NCBI RefSeq assembly: GCF_900113835.1
Contig: NZ_FOQV01000004.1
Coordinates: 124,001 to 188,000 of the forward strand
Direction of reading: 5' to 3'
Source: Allobosea sp. OK403
Lineage (GTDB): Bacteria; Pseudomonadota; Alphaproteobacteria; Rhizobiales; Beijerinckiaceae
DNA length: 64,000 nucleotides
Part shown: in pieces, positions 43,991-53,705 of the stretch
Layout of the letters: each line of letters starts with the position of its first letter
How positions within the stretch are numbered: the stretch's first letter is position 1
Position numbers and translations under genes: made by a program
Notes under the pieces: model-generated
What the model was told of the DNA's origin: nothing
Database searches by the model: none
Seen by the model: only the letters and a program-made list of their open reading frames with translations

Positions 43991-45673
43991 TCAGGCAGGC
44001 TCAGGCATTCGCGCCGTCGGGCCGCCGAGATGAAGCACCGCATCGAGCAATTCGCGCGCATAGGCGGTTGCAGGCGCGCTGAACAAGGTGCGGCTTTCGC
44101 CCTGTTCGACCACACGCCCGTTCTGCAGCACGACAGTGCGCTCGCACATCATCCTGACCACGTTGAGGTCATGGCTGACGAAGAGCAGCGCCAGCCCGTC
44201 CTCACGGCGCAAACGGTCGAGCAATTGCAGGATCACCGCCTGGACCGAGACATCGAGCGCCGCCGTCGGCTCGTCGAGCACAAGCAGGCGCGGCCGGCAG
44301 GCGATGGCGCGCGCGATGCCGACGCGCGCCTTCTGGCCGCCGGAGAGCTGGTGCGGAAGGCGCTCCAGCAATTCGCTCGGCAAACCGGCGCGCTCGGCGC
44401 ATTCGCTGACTCGCCCCGTCAGCGCTGACCCATTCTTCATGCCGAGCAGGCGGCGCAACGGATGGGCAATGCAATCGAAGGCGTTGAAGCGCGGATTGAG
44501 GCTGTCGGTCGGATCCTGAAAGACGATCTGGATATCCCTGCGGAATTCGCTGCGATGGAAATCGCGCGCCGGCAGCGAACCGATCGCACGGCCATCGAAC
44601 AGGATCTCGCCTTCGCTCGGGTCGATCAATCGGCAGATCATGCGCGAGATCGTGCTCTTGCCCGAGCCCGATTCCCCGACCAGGCCCAGACTTTCGCCGG
44701 CCGCAATGCTGAAGGAGACGTCGTCGACCGCCGTGACGCCGCCATCATAGCGCTTCACCAGTTTCTGGACTTCGAGCAGCAGCGGCGTGCCGGGGGCGGG
44801 CTTGGGGCGGAAGAGTTCGACGGCCGGCACGGCACTGGCGCCTTCCGGCGCCAGATCGGCGATCGTCGAGGTCGCGGTCGGCGAGGCGGCGACGAGGCGC
44901 TTGGTGTAGGGGTGCTGCGGCGCGCTGAAGAGCGTCGCGGGCGCGGCCTGTTCGACGACCTGGCCCCGCTCCATCACCACGGCGCGCTGGCAATAGCGCG
45001 AGGCGAGTCCGAGATCATGCGTGATCAGGATCATCGCCATGCCACGCTCGGCCGTGATGCGGGCGACGAGGTCCATCACCGTCTTCTGCGTGGTGACGTC
45101 GAGCCCCGTCGTCGGCTCGTCGGCGATCAGCAGGGCCGGCTCGCAGGCGATCGCCATCGCGATCATCACGCGCTGGCACATGCCGCCCGAGAGCTCATGC
45201 GGGTAGGCGTCGAGCCGCTTTTCCGGATCGCGGATCAACACCGCCTTGAGCAGGTCGAGCGCCCGCGCCCGCCCCTCGCTCGCCGAGATGGGCTCATGCG
45301 CCATGATCGCATCCGCGATCTGCCGGCCAACGCTGCGGATCGGGTTCAGCGCGCCGCGCGGGTTCTGGAAGATCATCGAAATCGCCGCGCCATGCAGGGA
45401 GCGCAATTGCTTCGACGAGGCCTTGCTGATGTCCTGCCCCTTGAAGCGGATGCTGCCTTGCGAGATGCGACCGGCCGCGTCGAGCAATCGCGTGATCGCG
45501 AACGCCGTCACCGATTTGCCCGAGCCGCTCTCGCCGACGATGCCCAGCGTCTCGCCGGCGGCAACGGAGAGGCTGACGCCGCGCACAGCCTCAACGGTTC
45601 CGCTACGGGTCGAGAAACGCACATGCAGATCGTCGATGGCGAGCAAGGGCTCGCTTGCAGTCGCCGTCACCAT
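43991..45673 (-). CDS. Peptide/nickel ABC transporter, fused double ATP-binding protein (DppD-DppF)
   Basis: A 560-residue protein with two complete ATPase units. The first has Walker [10 protein letters not shown], signature [12 protein letters not shown] and Walker [13 protein letters not shown]. The second has [21 protein letters not shown] and [12 protein letters not shown]. Each is followed by the oligopeptide-family tail ([13 protein letters not shown] in the first). One gene thus replaces separate dppD and dppF. Start ATG at 45673 chosen as [16 protein letters not shown]. It is the last gene of a minus-strand peptide-transporter operon. Confidence 0.92.
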   Translation of the reverse strand: MVTATASEPLLAIDDLHVRFSTRSGTVEAVRGVSLSVAAGETLGIVGESGSGKSVTAFAITRLLDAAGRISQGSIRFKGQDISKASSKQLRSLHGAAISMIFQNPRGALNPIRSVGRQIADAIMAHEPISASEGRARALDLLKAVLIRDPEKRLDAYPHELSGGMCQRVMIAMAIACEPALLIADEPTTGLDVTTQKTVMDLVARITAERGMAMILITHDLGLASRYCQRAVVMERGQVVEQAAPATLFSAPQHPYTKRLVAASPTATSTIADLAPEGASAVPAVELFRPKPAPGTPLLLEVQKLVKRYDGGVTAVDDVSFSIAAGESLGLVGESGSGKSTISRMICRLIDPSEGEILFDGRAIGSLPARDFHRSEFRRDIQIVFQDPTDSLNPRFNAFDCIAHPLRRLLGMKNGSALTGRVSECAERAGLPSELLERLPHQLSGGQKARVGIARAIACRPRLLVLDEPTAALDVSVQAVILQLLDRLRREDGLALLFVSHDLNVVRMMCERTVVLQNGRVVEQGESRTLFSAPATAYARELLDAVLHLGGPTARMPEPA

Positions 45674-45702
45674 CGTCTCGCGCCCGGAGCTCGGAACCTC
45701 TT

Positions 45703-45885
45703 CGTCATTCCGGGGCATCGCTCTCGGGTCCGACCTTTGGTCGGCCCAAGGATAAACTCCGCGATGAGCCCGGAACCCAGAACCGATGACGGATGAACAA
45801 GAGGCGAAGCACGTCCCGTCATTCCCGTTCGAGACCTGAGGTTCTGGGTTCCGGGCTCGACCCTTCGGGCCGCCCCGGAATGACG
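45703..45885. repeat. Family C palindrome cluster between ATPase and permease genes
   Basis: GTCATTCCGGGGC at the left and GCCCCGGAATGAC at the right are outer arms; GAGCCCGGAACCCAGAACC and GGTTCTGGGTTCCGGGCTC are complementary inner arms. An internal GGTCCGACC/GGTCGGCC element also occurs. Confidence 0.8.
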
Positions 45886-45910
45886 GAGAGGTTCCTGCAT
45901 GAGATCATGT

Positions 45911-46759
45911 TCACGTCCGCATGCGCGGGTCGAGGATGTCGCGCAACCCGTCGCCCAGCAGGTTGAAGCAGAGCACGGTCAGCATCAGCGCCAGCCCTGG
46001 AAACGCGACGAGCCACCATTTCCCGGTCGAGATGAAGCGTGCGCCCTCCGCGACCATGATGCCCCATTCCGGCGTCGGCGCGGAGACGCCGAGCCCGATG
46101 AAGGAAAGCCCCGCCGCGTTCAGGATCGCCCAGCCGAGATTGAGCGAGACCTGCACCGCCATTGCCGGCAGCACATTGGGCAAGAGAAAGCGCAGCACGA
46201 CCGAGACATGGCTGTCGCCGCAGGCGCGCGCCGCCTCGACCCAGCCGGCATTGCGCCGAACATTCACCTCGGCACGGGCGAAGCGGATATAGAAAGGCAA
46301 GTTGATGATCGCGGTCGCGATGACGATGTTCTCGACCCGGTTGCCCAGCGCCGCCACCATCGCCATGGCGAGCACGAACAGTGGAAACGCCATCAGCACA
46401 TCGACGAAGCGCCCGACATAGCGATCGAGCCGCCCTCCGGCATAGCCGCAGAGCGCCCCGATGACCGCCCCGATGACGAAGGAGAGCGTCACCGCCGAAG
46501 CTGCGATCGCGAGATCCAGCCCCGCCGCCACGATCAAGCGGCTGAAGACGTCGCGGCCGAGCTGGTCGGTGCCGGCCCAGTATTTCGCGCTCGGCGGCAA
46601 CAGGGCGTTGGGCACGTCAGAGGCGACCGGATCATAAGGCACGATCCACGGCCCGATGACGGCGAGCACGCAGAGCGCAAATGCGCCGGCCGCCGCGAAA
46701 GCCGTGACCGGGTTGCCGCGCAGGATCCAGACGGTGTGGCGCAGGGTCGCGGAGGTCAT
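45911..46759 (-). CDS. Peptide/nickel ABC transporter permease (DppC-like)
   Basis: A 282-residue permease with an N-terminal helix (VTAFAAAGAFALCVLAVIGP), the DppC-type loop PPSAKYWAGTDQLGRDVFSR, the EAA loop VEAARACGDSHVSVVLRFLL, and the C-terminal LLGDGLRDILDPRMRT. It pairs with the DppB-like permease upstream. Confidence 0.93.
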   Translation of the reverse strand: MTSATLRHTVWILRGNPVTAFAAAGAFALCVLAVIGPWIVPYDPVASDVPNALLPPSAKYWAGTDQLGRDVFSRLIVAAGLDLAIAASAVTLSFVIGAVIGALCGYAGGRLDRYVGRFVDVLMAFPLFVLAMAMVAALGNRVENIVIATAIINLPFYIRFARAEVNVRRNAGWVEAARACGDSHVSVVLRFLLPNVLPAMAVQVSLNLGWAILNAAGLSFIGLGVSAPTPEWGIMVAEGARFISTGKWWLVAFPGLALMLTVLCFNLLGDGLRDILDPRMRT

Positions 46760-46772
46760 AGGTTCGCTCCTC

Positions 46773-46986
46773 CGTCATTCCGGGGCGCGCCGAAGGCGCG
46801 AGCCCGGAACCCACGACCGGGTGAGGCTATTCCGTCATTGCGAGCGCAGCGAAGCAATCCAGGGGGACGTCGAGCGCTGCCGCCCCTGGATTGCTTCGTC
46901 GCTGACGCTCCTCGCAATGACGGGGAGCTGCGACACACCCGGTCGTGGGTTCCGGGCTCGCACCTTCGGCGCGCCCCGGAAAGACG
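46773..46986. repeat. Nested repeat: family A copy 4 inside a family C palindrome
   Basis: The outer family C arms are CGTCATTCCGGGGCGCGCCG... and its complement ...GGCGCGCCCCGGAAAGACG, with inner GGAACCCACGACCGGGTG pairing with CACCCGGTCGTGGGTTCC. Between them, at 46833-46922, lies a complete family A element (CGTCATTGCGAG ... CTCGCAATGACG). The whole fills the gap between the two permease genes. Confidence 0.9.
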
Positions 46987-47003
46987 GGTGTGGGTGCAAG
47001 CCA

Positions 47004-48035
47004 TCATTCGACCGACACCCTCGGATCGGCGATGCCGTAGAGCACATCCACCGTCAGGTTCACCAGGACGAAGATCGACGCCATCAGCAGCACGAAACCT
47101 TGTACCGGCGCGTAGTCCGAGGAGAGCAGCGCGTCCAGCGCATAGGAGGCGACGCCCGGCCAGGAGAACACCTTCTCGACCAGCACATTCGCCCCCAGCA
47201 TGGTCGAGAACACGATGCCCGCGATGGTCAGCACCGGCAAAAGCGCGTTCCGCAAGGCGTAGGTGACGATGACCTTGCGCCGCGACAGGCCAAGCGAACG
47301 CGCGGTTCGGAGGAAATCGCTGCCGAGCGAGGCCAGCATCGCCGCACGCGTGATCCGCGCCAGCGGCGCGACCACGAAGAGCGCCATGGTGAAGGCCGGC
47401 AGCACGAGCTGGCTTGCAGCCGCGCGCCAGCCTTCCCAATCGCCGGCCAGCGCGAAATCGATCAGCAGGAAGCCCGTCACCAAGGGTGGCGGCGAGGTGA
47501 AGATGTCGACCCGTCCCGTCGGATCGGGCGCGAAGCCGAGCAGGTAGTAGAAAACATAGATCAGCAGCAGCCCGGAGACGAAGGTCGGCACGCAGACGCC
47601 GAGCGCGCAGATGAAGCGCACGATATGGTCGATGCCCGAACCTTGCTTCAGCGCGGCCGCGACGCCAAGCGGCACCGCCGTGACCAGCGCGATCAGGAGC
47701 GCGGAGAAGGTGAGCTCGAGCGAAGCCGGCAGCCGCGACTTCAGATCGCTCAGCACCGGCTGGCCCGTGGTCAGCGAGCGCCCGAGATTGCCCGTGCCGA
47801 TATCGCCGAGATAGCGCAGGAGCTGCTCGGGCACGGGCTTGTCGAGCCCCATCTGCTTGCGGATCGTCTCGATCTCCTCCTTGCCCGCAGTCGGGCCCGA
47901 GGCAAAGAACACCGCCGGATCGCCCGGCAGCACCCGCATCAGCAGGAAGGTGAAGACGAGCACGCCGAACAGCGCCGGCAGTGACGAGGCGAACCGCCAG
48001 CCCGCGCGCTTGGCCGTGATGGAGAGCTGGGACAT
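47004..48035 (-). CDS. Peptide/nickel ABC transporter permease (DppB-like)
   Basis: A 343-residue permease. It starts with a helix SLPALFGVLVFTFLLMRVLP followed by DPAVFFASGPTAGKE and QMGLDKPVPEQLLRYL, the DppB periplasmic region. The EAA loop is LRTARSLGLSRRKVIVTYAL, and ENVFSWPGV-type motif appears as VEKVFSWPGVASYALDALLS. It partners the DppC-like permease downstream. Confidence 0.93.
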   Translation of the reverse strand: MSQLSITAKRAGWRFASSLPALFGVLVFTFLLMRVLPGDPAVFFASGPTAGKEEIETIRKQMGLDKPVPEQLLRYLGDIGTGNLGRSLTTGQPVLSDLKSRLPASLELTFSALLIALVTAVPLGVAAALKQGSGIDHIVRFICALGVCVPTFVSGLLLIYVFYYLLGFAPDPTGRVDIFTSPPPLVTGFLLIDFALAGDWEGWRAAASQLVLPAFTMALFVVAPLARITRAAMLASLGSDFLRTARSLGLSRRKVIVTYALRNALLPVLTIAGIVFSTMLGANVLVEKVFSWPGVASYALDALLSSDYAPVQGFVLLMASIFVLVNLTVDVLYGIADPRVSVE

Positions 48036-48065
48036 TCCGATTTCTGCTCACTCACATCCGCAATG

Positions 48066-48175
48066 TCGTCCCGGACAAGCGGCGAAGCCGCTCCGATCCG
48101 GGACCCATTCCGGAGCATAGCCGGAAAGCGTTCCGGCGTGGGTCCCGGGTCTTCGCTGCGCTACGCCCGGGACGA
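48066..48175. repeat. Family C palindrome between dppB-like and binding-protein genes
   Basis: TCGTCCCGGACAAGCGG at the left and CGCCCGGGACGA at the right are outer arms; GGGACCCATTCCGG and CCGGCGTGGGTCCC form the inner stem. Similar to 24027-24131. Confidence 0.8.
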
Positions 48176-48204
48176 CCGACGGGTTCACACCAAACCGTCA
48201 GAGG

Positions 48205-49821
48205 TCACTTCCGGCTCAGATCGCGGAAATCGATCTGCCGGTGGAACTGGTAGACATAGCCGTCGATCGACGACGCCATCACCGCGTCCTGCGCCGGCTG
48301 CCAGAGCGGGATCTGCGGCATCAGTTCGAAATGGCGCGTGTTCAGATCCTTGCCATAGCTTGCGTATTTCGCCTTATCGGCCTCGAAGCGGGCAGCCTGC
48401 GCCCATTCCGTGATCTTGGCGTCGTCGAGCGAGGCGTAGTTCCAGCGGATCGGGCCGATATAGAAGTTGCGGTAGAAGTAATCCATCGAGGGCAGCCAGG
48501 CGACGATGCCCTCAGTGAAGAACGGCACCTTCTTCTCGTTGATCAGCGTCGACATCTGCGCGTCCGGCAGCTTCTGGATGTCGACCTTGATGCCAACCTT
48601 GCCGAGCGATTCCTTGAGCAGCGCCGCCATCGGCTCGGCCGTGCCGGCCTGGCCGACATTGAAGGAGAAGGTGGTCGAGAAGCCGTCGGGGAGGCCGGCC
48701 GCGGCAAGCTGCTTCTTGGCCTCGGCGAGGTCGGTCTTCAGCGGCTGCGGGATCGGGAAGACCTCGCCGGTCGGCGCCTTGCCGTCAGGCCAGTTCGCGC
48801 CATAGAGCGGCGCCCCGCGCCCGAACAAGGCCGCCTTGAACATGTCGTCATAGGGCAGCGCCGCGGCGATGGCGCGCCGGACCTCGATCTTGTCGAAGGG
48901 CGGCATCTGGTTGTTGAACGAGACGAAGGTGATCGAATTGTACTGAGGCGTCGAGACGACCTTGAGCTTGCCCTTCTTCTCCAAGTCGGCGGCATCGGTC
49001 GCCTGCAGGTCGATGACGATGTCGGCATCGCCCTTCTCGACCAGATTGGCGCGCGTGGCGGCTTCCGGCACGGTCTGGGTGATGATGCGCTTGAAGCTCG
49101 CCGGCTTATCGGCCGAGCCGCGATTCCAGTCCGGATTGCGGCGCAGGATCGTGGTCTCGCCCGGCTTGTAGCTTTCGATGATGTAGGCGCCGGAGCCAGC
49201 CGTGTTGTCCTTGAGCCAGTTCAGCGCCCAGGGGTCCTCAGCCGTCGCATGCGACTTCGCCAGCTTCGAATTGATGATCACGGGGTAGACCACGGCAAGG
49301 TTCGCCAAGGCCAGTTTGTCGGGCTTGGGCAGCGTGACCTCGAAGGTGTGGGCGTCGATGATCTTGAACTGGTCCGGGCTGGTCAGTGAGCCGGTCAGCA
49401 ATTGGCCCTTGCCTAGGACATTGGCGCTGACCTCACGGTCGAGCGACCATTTCACATCCTCGGCCGTCACCGGCGTTCCATCGTGGAACTTCGCGTCCTT
49501 GCGCAGATTGAAGGTGATCTTCAGCCCGTCGGGGCTGACGGTGTAGCTTTCGGCCAATTCGCCGCGGATGCTGTCGAGATCGAACACCCATTTGCCGTTG
49601 AGCTGCTTCCTGCCGAAGGAGAGCAGCCGGTCATAGGTCAGGAGGCTCAGGCCGAAGGCCTCGCGGGTCGAGCCTGGAATATTGGGGTCGAGCGTGTTGA
49701 TGGCCGCGCCAGTGACATGGCGCAGCGTCTCGGCACGTGTCTGCGCCAGCGCCGGCGAGGCCAGAAGCGCAGTCGAGGTCAAGAGCGCGGCTGCAAGCCA
49801 GCCCGTCCGCACGATCGTCAT
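48205..49821 (-). CDS. Peptide-type ABC transporter substrate-binding protein (family 5)
   Basis: A 538-residue exported binding protein. The signal peptide is MTIVRTGWLAAALLTSTALL ending ALAQ. The mature protein has LDPNIPGSTREAFGLSLLTY, GLKITFNLRKDAKFHDGTPV and TAEDVKWSLDREV, typical of DppA/OppA proteins. The ATG at 49821 is preferred over 49839 because AGAGGGAAA is at good spacing. First gene of this peptide-type uptake operon; the true ligand (peptide, opine, glycoside) is unknown. Confidence 0.9.
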   Translation of the reverse strand: MTIVRTGWLAAALLTSTALLASPALAQTRAETLRHVTGAAINTLDPNIPGSTREAFGLSLLTYDRLLSFGRKQLNGKWVFDLDSIRGELAESYTVSPDGLKITFNLRKDAKFHDGTPVTAEDVKWSLDREVSANVLGKGQLLTGSLTSPDQFKIIDAHTFEVTLPKPDKLALANLAVVYPVIINSKLAKSHATAEDPWALNWLKDNTAGSGAYIIESYKPGETTILRRNPDWNRGSADKPASFKRIITQTVPEAATRANLVEKGDADIVIDLQATDAADLEKKGKLKVVSTPQYNSITFVSFNNQMPPFDKIEVRRAIAAALPYDDMFKAALFGRGAPLYGANWPDGKAPTGEVFPIPQPLKTDLAEAKKQLAAAGLPDGFSTTFSFNVGQAGTAEPMAALLKESLGKVGIKVDIQKLPDAQMSTLINEKKVPFFTEGIVAWLPSMDYFYRNFYIGPIRWNYASLDDAKITEWAQAARFEADKAKYASYGKDLNTRHFELMPQIPLWQPAQDAVMASSIDGYVYQFHRQIDFRDLSRK

Positions 49822-49863
49822 AGTCGTTTCCCTCTTCATCGGCGCAGTCGTCAGGTTGGTTCC

Positions 49864-49990
49864 GAGAGCCGGATGATTTCAGATGGGACCATAAAATGAT
49901 CCCATCTGAAATCTGAATCCGTCTCTCATCTAAAGAGTGAGAGCAGGATCAAAGCGAAAAGCCGGTGCCCACTTTTTCGCATCCTGCTCT
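49864..49990. repeat. Composite dispersed repeat (palindrome plus family D), copy 2
   Basis: GAGAGCCGGATGATTTCAGA opens an inverted repeat closed by CCCATCTGAAATCTGAATCC, followed by a family D element ending ACTTTTTCGCATCCTGCTCT. The same composite is at 137-273. Confidence 0.8.
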
Positions 49991-50084
49991 TGCGGAACCG
50001 GATGCAAGCGTGGTGCCATGGAGCGCATCATCTCCCCTCCCGCCCGAGGCGGGAAGCATCCTTTCCCTTCCACCCGAGAAAGGA

Positions 50085-51515
50085 TCACCGCAGCACGGCT
50101 TGGGGCACGTCATAGGCCTGGAACGAGGCCCAGTGCCGCTCGACATCAGCGCGAAACAGCCCGCGTGTGATACCTGAGACGAGCTTGGGCACCGCCGTGG
50201 TCATCGCGTTGATCGAGGAACCGGACGCCCCGAAGCTCATCGTCGAGGCAATGGTGAAGAGATGGATGTCGCCGATCCAGGGCGTCGCACCCGGCACGCG
50301 CTCGGTCAGCGCGTAATCATCGGCGAGATAGGGGAAGCGGCCGAGCCGCTCGTCGCGCTCGGCTGTCGGTGGCGCATAGCGGTCGGCCCAGGAGGCGATG
50401 TTGCCTGCGAAACCGGCAAGCTCCGGCCGCACGGAGAGATCGATCTCGATACCGGCAGCTGCGATGACGAAATCGACCGTAAGCGAGCCCTGCGGCGTCG
50501 CGATCTCGACACCGCCGGGCGCGTCGATCGCGCTCAGAGCGGGCGCGCCGAGATGCAGGGAAAAGGTGTCGTGGCGGGCGCAGCGGTCATAGGTCGCTTG
50601 CGGAAACCCCTCCCGCAGCGCCAGGACGGCGCTCATGAAACGCCAGCGCCAGGCATCGTCGAGGTCGCTGAGATGGCGCAGGAAGCCGCGAAAGGTCAGC
50701 CAGCGATAGGGCTGGATCACTTGCGCCTGCGACCGACGGCAGAGCAGATGCACCTGCGCCGCCCCAGCCTCCAGCGCTGTCGCGGCATTGTCGAAAGCCG
50801 ACGCGCCGGCCCCGATCACCGCAACACGCTTGCCCGCAAGCGCGGCGAAGTCGATCGACTCGGCGCAATGCACGCAGCGTGAGGCCGGCAACGCCATGAG
50901 CGGCGCCGGCACGGTCCAGTCGCCCAGGCTCTCCTGCCCGGTTGCGAGCACGATCTTACGGGCATGCAGCGTCTCGGCCCTGCCACCGCAGCGCAGCGTC
51001 ACGGCCAGCAGCCCGCCGGCGGGGGCGATATCGACCACCTCCGCCTCGTTGCGGACGGGGATGCCGACGACATGGCGAAACCAGCCGAGATAATCCGCCC
51101 AGAGGCCTTTCGGGATCAACACCAGCTCATCCCAGCTTTCGACACCGAATTTGGCCTCGTGCCAGGATTGGTAGGTCAGGCTCGGCACATCGAGATCGGG
51201 GCCGGTGAAATCCTTCGGGCTGCGCAGCGTGTGCATGCGCGCATAGGAGCGCCATGGCCCTTCCTGCCCGGCAGCCGCCTTGTCGAGCACCAGGATGTTG
51301 GTGACTTGCGAGCGCTGCAGGCCGAAGGCTGTCGCCAGCCCCGACTGGCCGCCCCCGACCACGATCACGTCATAGGCCGGCTTGCCGTCCGGCCCCGGAA
51401 CCGGCTCGAGCCACGGCGCGCTGGGATGGGCGGTGCGGGCGAGATCGCCGGCGATGCGGCTCGCGAGAACCGATAATCCGTCATGCTTCATGGCAACATC
51501 CCACGCAGTGATCAT
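50085..51515 (-). CDS. Flavin-containing monooxygenase-like NAD(P)/FAD protein
   Basis: A 476-residue two-dinucleotide-domain flavoprotein. The FAD site is VIVVGGGQSGLATAFGLQRS near 50-70, GPWRSYARMHTLRSPKDFTG follows, and the NADPH site is VAVIGAGASAFDNAATALEA near 240. No textbook FMO F-x-G-x-x-x-H-x3-Y/F fingerprint is clear, so oxygenase activity is uncertain; thioredoxin-reductase-like or YpdA/CzcO-like activity is possible. It follows the SDR gene by 12 bases in a three-gene operon. Confidence 0.85.
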   Translation of the reverse strand: MITAWDVAMKHDGLSVLASRIAGDLARTAHPSAPWLEPVPGPDGKPAYDVIVVGGGQSGLATAFGLQRSQVTNILVLDKAAAGQEGPWRSYARMHTLRSPKDFTGPDLDVPSLTYQSWHEAKFGVESWDELVLIPKGLWADYLGWFRHVVGIPVRNEAEVVDIAPAGGLLAVTLRCGGRAETLHARKIVLATGQESLGDWTVPAPLMALPASRCVHCAESIDFAALAGKRVAVIGAGASAFDNAATALEAGAAQVHLLCRRSQAQVIQPYRWLTFRGFLRHLSDLDDAWRWRFMSAVLALREGFPQATYDRCARHDTFSLHLGAPALSAIDAPGGVEIATPQGSLTVDFVIAAAGIEIDLSVRPELAGFAGNIASWADRYAPPTAERDERLGRFPYLADDYALTERVPGATPWIGDIHLFTIASTMSFGASGSSINAMTTAVPKLVSGITRGLFRADVERHWASFQAYDVPQAVLR

Positions 51516-51527
51516 GCCGGAAACCGC

Positions 51528-52289
51528 TCACGCGGCAAGCCAGCCGCCATCGACCACCAGCGTGGTCCCGGTGCTGAAGGACGCGGCGTCGCCGGCGAGA
51601 TAGAGCGCGGCTTCCGCCACCTCTTCGGCGCGGCCGAAGCGCTTCATCGCATGGCGGTTGCGCGAGGCCTCGCGCAGCGGCTCGGGCTCGGCATGGCGGG
51701 CAAAACTGCGCCGCAGCATCGGCGTGTCGATCGCGCCCGGAGCGATCGCGTTCACGCGGATGCCGTCGGCGGCATAGTCCAGCGCCATCGTCCGGGTCAG
51801 GCTGAGGATCGCCCCCTTAGCGGCGATATAGGCACTGTTGCCGCGCCCACCGGCCAGAGCCAGTTGCGAGGCGAACGTCACGATCGCCCCGCCACCCTGC
51901 CGCTGCATCGCCGGGATTACCGCCTTGGCGAAGAGGAAGGTGCCCCCGACATTGGCGCGGAAGACGGCGTCCCAATCCTCGGGCGCTGTCGTCGTCACCG
52001 TGCCGCCACAGGAAAAGCCGGCCGCCGTCACCAGAATATCGATACGGCCGAAGCGCGCGAGCACCTGCTCCGCGACGCCATCGGCGAAGCCCGGCAAGCC
52101 GACATCGCCGATATGAGCGCAAGCCTGCCCGCCGGCCTCGATGATCAGCGCCACCGTCGCCTGCGCCGCATCAGTGTCGCGATCGACGACCGCGACGCGC
52201 GCGCCTTCGCGGGCAAAGAGCAGCGCGCTCGCCCTCCCGATTCCCGAGCCGCCGCCGGTCAGCAGCGCGACCTTTCCCTCAAGCTTCAT
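51528..52289 (-). CDS. Short-chain dehydrogenase/reductase
   Basis: A 253-residue classical SDR: TGGGSGIGRA nucleotide loop near 12-21, an acidic Asp near 37 (VVDRD) favouring NAD, ILVTAAGFSCGG, catalytic Ser in VTFASQLAL, and Tyr-x3-Lys in SAYIAAKGAI. The ATG at 52289 has GAGG eight bases upstream; an earlier ATG at 52310 is possible. Middle gene of the operon with the epimerase-like and flavin genes. Confidence 0.9.
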   Translation of the reverse strand: MKLEGKVALLTGGGSGIGRASALLFAREGARVAVVDRDTDAAQATVALIIEAGGQACAHIGDVGLPGFADGVAEQVLARFGRIDILVTAAGFSCGGTVTTTAPEDWDAVFRANVGGTFLFAKAVIPAMQRQGGGAIVTFASQLALAGGRGNSAYIAAKGAILSLTRTMALDYAADGIRVNAIAPGAIDTPMLRRSFARHAEPEPLREASRNRHAMKRFGRAEEVAEAALYLAGDAASFSTGTTLVVDGGWLAA

Positions 52290-52331
52290 CGCCCAAGCCT
52301 CATCGTCCAAGTCCTTTCATCGCAAGCCCCG

Positions 52332-53315
52332 TCATCGGCCAAGCCCCCGGCCATGCCCCCGCCACCAGGCGGCCAGTGCATTCGCCGACTCGGCCACACC
52401 GATTGCGGCAGCCCAGCCGAATTCCTCCCTCATCCGCGAAGTGGAAAGCGGCGCGCGGTCGCCCGGTCCATGCAGATCGATCGTCGCCGCCTCGCCGGGC
52501 TCAGCCAGGCGGCAGATGAAACCAGGAAAATTGGCCGCCAGCGCCTGCCCCCACTCGAGAGCCGCGAAGCGCCGCGCCGTCGAAATGTTGTAGAGCCGAT
52601 GACGCAAGACCGGCGCGCCCGCCACGATCCGCACCGCCTCGGCGAGATCGGGCGCGTAGATCCAGTCGCGCAGGCCCGGTCGGGGCAGGATCGCGGGCTC
52701 GTCCTTCTCGGCAGCAGTGAGGATCTGGCTTTGCGGACTCAGTGTGTCGCGCACGCCCGTCGCACGCTCCCAGGGACCGAAGACGCCGCTGAGCCGCAAG
52801 GAGACCAGATCGAGCCCCCAGAGATCGGCCAGCCGCCCGCCGACGCGCTCGCTCGCCCATTTGCTGATGGCATAGAGGCTGACCGGATCGCCCGGCGTCT
52901 CCTCGTCGAGCTCCGGATAGCGCTCTCCGGCCGCCCCATAAGCAGCAGCCGAACTCAGATTGATGACGCGCCGGACACCCGCAGCCCGCGCCGCCTCCAG
53001 GATCGGCACCTGAGCGAGCAGATTGACCTGCAGAATCGTTTCCGGATCGCGCGCATCGCGCGCCGCTCCGGCGGTGATCGCAGCACCCATGATGACGACG
53101 TCCACGCCGGGCTGCACCACCTCGGCAATCGCCATCTTGTCGGTGACGTTCCCCTGGACGGCGGTCAGGCGCCCCGGTAGCCGGGAAAAGGCCTTCCCGA
53201 TGTCGGCAGGCAACGCCATGCGGTCGAACACAACAACGTCGTCGCCTTTCGCCAACATCGCTTCCGCGATGTTGAGCCCGACGAAACCGACCCCGCCGAA
53301 GATCAGAACTCTCAA
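52332..53315 (-). CDS. NAD-dependent epimerase/dehydratase family protein
   Basis: A 327-residue extended SDR. It begins RVLIFGGVGFVGLNIAEAML with the G-x-x-G-x-x-G loop, then NLSSAAAYGAAGERYPELDE and the catalytic SLYAISKWASERVGG (Tyr-x3-Lys), and RLSGVFGPWERATG. The start is uncertain: TTG at 53315 has AGGGG at good spacing and gives a tight Rossmann start; an ATG at 53357 adds 14 residues. First gene of a three-gene operon whose pathway is unknown. Confidence 0.83.
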   Translation of the reverse strand: MRVLIFGGVGFVGLNIAEAMLAKGDDVVVFDRMALPADIGKAFSRLPGRLTAVQGNVTDKMAIAEVVQPGVDVVIMGAAITAGAARDARDPETILQVNLLAQVPILEAARAAGVRRVINLSSAAAYGAAGERYPELDEETPGDPVSLYAISKWASERVGGRLADLWGLDLVSLRLSGVFGPWERATGVRDTLSPQSQILTAAEKDEPAILPRPGLRDWIYAPDLAEAVRIVAGAPVLRHRLYNISTARRFAALEWGQALAANFPGFICRLAEPGEAATIDLHGPGDRAPLSTSRMREEFGWAAAIGVAESANALAAWWRGHGRGLGR

Positions 53316-53570
53316 GAAACGCCCCTTACGCTGCTTGGTCACGCACACGGTTTGCATGCGATGGCGGCTGACCTAAGCCTTCAGCCGCGCTGCCCACAAG
53401 CGCGACCAGCACCGATCATGCCCGCATCTTCGGCGCGGCGGCGCAAATTTCGCCCATCCCGGCCGCGCCCACCGTAGAACCCGGCCGGCATGTCGCATTG
53501 CATCGGCGCGAACCATGGTCTAGGCGTCGCGCGACACCTGCAGAGGCCGCGCGCCACCCGCCGCCGCGCC

Positions 53571-53617
53571 TGGAGCAGGATGCGAAAAGTGGGAACCGTT
53601 TTTTCGCATAGATCCAG
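53571..53617. repeat. Family D REP-like palindrome, copy 3 (reversed)
   Basis: TGGAGCAGGATGCGAAAAGT, then GGGAACCGTTTTTTCGCATA and GATCCA: same element as at 2271-2328 in the opposite orientation. The rest of the 390-base gap 53316-53705 shows no gene. Confidence 0.75.
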
Positions 53618-53705
53618 CTTTCACCTTCGGTGAGAGACGGTTTCAGACATTGGGACTTTAGCCGCCGCATCGCGCGGCCCGTCCATTTTCCGAAAGGACC
53701 CGATC

